Of a stretch of 35,599 bases of DNA, positions 32,814 through 35,599 are shown piece by piece (within the stretch, counting starts at the first letter, position 1; every line of letters begins with the position of its first letter). Made by a program: the position numbers and the translations under genes. A model generated the notes under the pieces. The model saw only the letters and a program-made list of their open reading frames with translations. It was not told the DNA's origin and did not search any database. The stretch is from NCBI RefSeq assembly GCF_016583645.1, contig NZ_NRRL01000046.1:1-35599 (forward strand), given 5' to 3'. The stretch comes from Rhodovibrio sodomensis (lineage in GTDB: Bacteria; Pseudomonadota; Alphaproteobacteria; Kiloniellales; Rhodovibrionaceae).

Positions 32814-33505
32814 AGGTCGGCCAGCAGCAATTCGCTGTCCGCCAGCGCGGCGATTTCGATCTCGTCTTCGGCGGAGATAACGGCGCCGTCGCGGGCGTCC
32901 AGCGTAACCCCGTTGACCGCGATCTGTCCGGTCGACGGCACCAGGTAGCCCTGCCGCGTCCGGCCGAGGGCGTGACGCACGGTTTGTCCGGCCGACAGCG
33001 TCGCGCCGAACAGGGCCGCGTCCTGGTGGATCGGCAACGCCTCGTCGTGGCCGCCGCGCCCGGAGGCGAGCGGCACCAGCCGTCCGGCACGGTCCTGGGC
33101 CGGAAAGGCGCGCTGGTCCCAGGCGGGCTGCAGCCGGCGCGCGGACGGCTGGATCCAGATCTGGAACAGTTGGGTCACCTCCGGCTCGCGGTTGTACTCG
33201 GCGTGGATCACCCCCTTGCCCGCGGTCATCACCTGGACGTCGCCGGCGGGCGTGCGGCCCTGGTTGCCCAGGTTGTCCTCGTGGGTGATCGCGCCGCGGC
33301 GGATGTAGGTGATGATCTCCATGTCGCGGTGGCCGTGTGGGTCGAAGCCGCTGTGCGGCTGCACGGCGTCGTCGTTCCAGACCCGAAGCGGACCGACCCC
33401 CATCCGGTTGGGGTCGTGGTACTGCCCGAAACTGAAGTGATAGCGCGCCGACAGCCAGTCCAGCTCGAACCGGCCCAGGCTGCTGAAAGGACGATGCTCG
33501 ATCAT
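32807..33505 (-). CDS. Pirin family protein (YhhW-like)
   Basis: A protein of 232 residues with the bicupin pirin fold. The metal site is complete: His57 and His59 in FDPHGHRDMEIITYIRRG, and His101 and Glu103 in VIHAEYNREP. VMTAGKGVIHAEYN and LFQIWIQPSARRLQPAWDQRAF are family segments. Small pirins of this length (E. coli YhhW) show quercetin 2,3-dioxygenase activity in vitro; the biological substrate is unknown. The C-terminus ends LLLADLP, with the stop codon supplied by a repeat element, so a longer original C-terminus is possible. The ATG at 33505 is the usual start (MIEHRPFSSLGRFELDWL). Confidence 0.95.
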   Translation of the reverse strand: MIEHRPFSSLGRFELDWLSARYHFSFGQYHDPNRMGVGPLRVWNDDAVQPHSGFDPHGHRDMEIITYIRRGAITHEDNLGNQGRTPAGDVQVMTAGKGVIHAEYNREPEVTQLFQIWIQPSARRLQPAWDQRAFPAQDRAGRLVPLASGRGGHDEALPIHQDAALFGATLSAGQTVRHALGRTRQGYLVPSTGQIAVNGVTLDARDGAVISAEDEIEIAALADSELLLADLP

Positions 33506-33548
33506 CGCCGGGGTTCCTTAGTGTGAAGGTGTCGTAAGCGACGTGCTG

Positions 33549-33690
33549 CCCCCATCCCCTCTCCCTCAAGGGAAAAGGGGAGAGGGAGGGACCCGCGGAC
33601 CGCAGGTCGGTGGGAGGGTGAGGGTGGACTCCGCAGCCTACGCCGGGGAGTCTCACCCTCACCTGTCCTCTCCTCTCAAGGGAGAGGGAC
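33549..33690. repeat. CCCTCTCCC/GGGAGAGGG dispersed repeat, complete copy
   Basis: CCCCTCTCCCTCAAGGG with GGGGAGAGGG on the left, GGGAGGGTGAGGGTGGACTC, a centre GCAGCCTACGC, GAGTCTCACCCTCACC, then CCTCTCCTCTCAAGGGAGAG on the right. Architecture and arm sequences agree with 4380-4525. It lies between the pirin and wrbA genes, which are on the same strand. Confidence 0.87.
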
Positions 33691-33723
33691 CCGCCGATGC
33701 AACGGTCGAACGGGCAGGCAGAT

Positions 33724-34329
33724 TCACCCGTGCAGCTTGGTCGCGATCTCGGCGACGTGCTTGCCCTGGGCGCGGGCGATCGCGAGCTCGTTCTCGCTCG
33801 GCTGTCGGCTGCCGTCGGCGCCGGCGAGGGTGGTCGCGCCGTAGGGGGTGCCGCCGGTGATCTCGGTCATGTTGGAGAGCTCTTGCACCGAATACGGCAC
33901 GCCGACCACGACCATGCCGTGGTGGAGCAGCGTGTTGTGCATCGAGGTCAGGGTGGTCTCCTGGCCGCCGTGCTGGCTCCCGGTGGAGGCGAACACGCTG
34001 CCGACCTTGCCGATCAGCTTGCCCTGGAACCACAGGCCGCCGGTCTGGTCCAGGACGTTGCGCAGCTGGCTCGACATGTTGCCGAAACGCGTCGGCGTGC
34101 CGAGGATGATCGCGTCGTAGTCGGCGAGCGCGTTCGGGTCGTCCAGCACCGGGGCGGCCTGGTCGGTCTTGTAGCCGGCCTGCTGCTGCACGCTCTCCGG
34201 CACCAGCTCCGGCACGCGGTAGACGTCGACCTGGGTGCCGCCGACGCCGCGCGCGCCCTCGGCGATCGCGCCGGCCATCGTCTCCACGTGGCCCCAGCTC
34301 GAGTAGTAGAGCACCAGTACCTTCGCCAT
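33724..34329 (-). CDS. wrbA: NAD(P)H:quinone oxidoreductase WrbA
   Basis: A protein of 201 residues. WrbA is a tetrameric FMN protein reducing quinones by two electrons. The flavodoxin-like phosphate loop is LVLYYSSWGHVETMA; GTPTRFGNMSSQLRNVLDQTGGLW, FASTGSQHGGQETTLTSMH and MVVVGVPYS follow, with GGTPYGATTLAGADGSRQPSENELAIARAQGKHVAEI at the C-terminus, all in the family pattern. The ATG at 34329 is preceded by AAGGAGCGAGG. It is divergent from a LysR-type regulator, which is the usual sign of control by that regulator. Pirin and glutathionyl-hydroquinone reductase lie downstream on the same strand. Confidence 0.97.
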   Translation of the reverse strand: MAKVLVLYYSSWGHVETMAGAIAEGARGVGGTQVDVYRVPELVPESVQQQAGYKTDQAAPVLDDPNALADYDAIILGTPTRFGNMSSQLRNVLDQTGGLWFQGKLIGKVGSVFASTGSQHGGQETTLTSMHNTLLHHGMVVVGVPYSVQELSNMTEITGGTPYGATTLAGADGSRQPSENELAIARAQGKHVAEIATKLHG

Positions 34330-34465
34330 CGTCCTCGCTCCTTGATCGCTTGCGCGGATGTCGTGTCGCGCGGGTAGGGCGGGCGGTGGGTCACCGCGCC
34401 CGCCGCCGTCAGCTGGGAAGATAGGGGTTTACTCAGAGTTAGAGAATAGGCAGATATCGAACCGT

Positions 34466-34488
34466 ATTGTTTCCTTCAGAGAAACGAT
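34466..34488. promoter_or_regulatory. LysR operator candidate in the wrbA-lysR spacer
   Basis: ATTGTTTC (34466-34473) and GAAACGAT (34481-34488) are inverted repeats with one mismatch across a 7-nt spacer. They lie 20 bp before the LysR ATG and about 140 bp upstream of wrbA. The AT content is high for the window. The position suits an autoregulatory site of the adjacent regulator. Confidence 0.45.
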
Positions 34489-34508
34489 AATCCAGCCTTG
34501 GGTGGGGT

Positions 34509-35429
34509 ATGACCTACGAGCACTTGAGTGCGATGGCGGTGTTCGCCCGCGTGGTGGAGGAGGGCAGCTTCTCGCACGCCGCGCGCGGGCTGGGGCTCAG
34601 CAAGTCCGCGGTGTCCAAGCAGGTGGGCCGGCTGGAAGACCGGCTGGGCGTGCGGCTGTTGAACCGGACCACCCGGCAGCTGTCGCTGACCGAGGCCGGC
34701 ACGGCGTTCTACGAACACTGCCGCCAGCTGGTCGCCGATGCCGAGGCGGCCGAGAGCGCGGTGACGCACCTCGCCGCCGCCCCGCGCGGTACCCTTCGGG
34801 TCAACGCGCCGATGTCGTTCGGCCAGCTGCACGTCGCTCCGGCGCTGCCGGATTTTCTTCAGGCCTATCCCGAGTTGTCGGTCGAGATGCAGCTGTCCGA
34901 CCGCACGGTCGACCTGATCGAGGAGGGCTTCGACCTCGCGATCCGGATCGGCCAGCTGCGTGATTCCAGCCTGATCGCGCGCCGGCTGGCGCCGGTCCGC
35001 CGGGTCGTCTGCGCCGCCCCGGCCTACCTGGATGCCCACGGCCGCCCCGGCCACCCGCGCGAGCTCAAGGATCACGAGTGCCTGATCTATTCCTACCTGT
35101 CCTCCGGGCGCGAATGGCGTTTCCAGGGGCACGACGGCGAGCTGCGCGTGCCGGTCCAGGGCCGGCTCGAGGTCAACAACGGCGATGCCCTGCTGGCCGC
35201 CGCCCGGCAGGGCTTCGGCATCGTCATGCTGCCGGCGTTCCTGGCGGCCGACGACGTCAAGGCGGGCCGGTTGGAGCCGGTCCTGCAGGACTGGTGCGAG
35301 ACCGAGGCCGGCGGCGTCCACGCCGTGTTCCCCGCCAGCCGCAACCTGTCGCCCAAGGTCCGGGTGTTCGTCGACTACCTGGCCCGCCGCTTCTCGGGCG
35401 AGCCCGACTGGGACCGGCCCGGCGTTTAG
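34509..35429 (+). CDS. LysR family transcriptional regulator
   Basis: A protein of 306 residues, full length. The N-terminal winged helix is MAVFARVVEEGSFSHAARGLGLSKSAVSKQVGRLEDRLGVRLLNRTTRQLSLTEAG, a dimer helix follows, and from about residue 90 the substrate-binding domain begins (GTLRVNAPMSFGQLHVAPALPDFLQAYPELSVEMQLSDRTVDLIEEGFDLAIRIGQLRDSSLIARRLAPV). The sequence is of the CrgA/DmlR-like branch with the FDLAIRIG and RKLAP-type motifs. The inducer is unknown. It is divergent from wrbA, and a palindrome in the 179-bp spacer may be its operator, so quinone or redox stress control of wrbA is a reasonable inference. Confidence 0.94.
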   Translation: MTYEHLSAMAVFARVVEEGSFSHAARGLGLSKSAVSKQVGRLEDRLGVRLLNRTTRQLSLTEAGTAFYEHCRQLVADAEAAESAVTHLAAAPRGTLRVNAPMSFGQLHVAPALPDFLQAYPELSVEMQLSDRTVDLIEEGFDLAIRIGQLRDSSLIARRLAPVRRVVCAAPAYLDAHGRPGHPRELKDHECLIYSYLSSGREWRFQGHDGELRVPVQGRLEVNNGDALLAAARQGFGIVMLPAFLAADDVKAGRLEPVLQDWCETEAGGVHAVFPASRNLSPKVRVFVDYLARRFSGEPDWDRPGV

Positions 35430-35469
35430 GCGTTTGAGACGCCCGCGGGTTAAAACGGGTGCAGCGGCG

Positions 35470-35599
<130 letters not shown>

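Overview
The window comes from a high-GC (roughly 70 percent by eye) alphaproteobacterium. A Rhodospirillales-type organism is my inference. The support is the dense, strongly GC3-biased genes, the purS-purQ-purL-bolA-grxD block typical of Alphaproteobacteria, a lone rpsD, DUF1523 and DUF3096 proteins, and dispersed palindromic intergenic repeats. Almost everything is chromosomal housekeeping. I see no tRNA, rRNA, integrase, transposase or CRISPR array.

Layout. 1-4300: a partial PAS-like gene, N-formylglutamate amidohydrolase, 4-hydroxyproline epimerase, a small GIY-YIG nuclease between repeat halves, then a translationally coupled VUT transporter/queC pair for queuosine precursors. 4580-8165: cimA with an abutting TrmJ-like methyltransferase, then rpsD with its own promoter and terminator. 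8191-10068: a metal-exporter-like permease enclosed by two inverted copies of a 242-bp repeat. 10105-14070 (minus): purS, purQ, purL, bolA and grxD, ending in a strong terminator. 14288-17483: a fused SpmA/SpmB membrane protein, then an amidoligase/class I amidotransferase pair. 17685-21768 (minus): an alpha/beta hydrolase with an EamA permease, and a CLC protein with CBS domains. 21895-25308: a UvrD/PcrA helicase interrupted by a 359-residue intein. 25378-29113: zinc-ribbon protein, DUF1523 protein, a second GIY-YIG protein, an M48 lipoprotein and a glycine-zipper surface protein. 29412-35429: a winged-helix regulator, a 48-residue DUF3096 protein, SRPBCC, DUF924, glutathionyl-hydroquinone reductase, pirin, and wrbA divergent from a LysR regulator.

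The most interesting material lies in the mobile layer over this ordinary gene set. (i) The helicase intein sits exactly in motif III and, in place of an obvious LAGLIDADG endonuclease, carries a segment that reads like a GIY-YIG domain. (ii) A family of palindromic repeats has hairpins whose stems differ from copy to copy yet remain paired; two half-copies bracket a GIY-YIG nuclease gene and supply its stop codon. (iii) A second family, about 115 bp with two hairpins, has ends that supply the TAG stop codon of three neighbouring genes. (iv) A third family, of CCCTCTCCC / GGGAGAGGG type, recurs in most larger gaps and carries an expanded CACCCT tandem at the right edge. The left edge is a perfect 39-bp fold-back palindrome that may be an assembly artefact.
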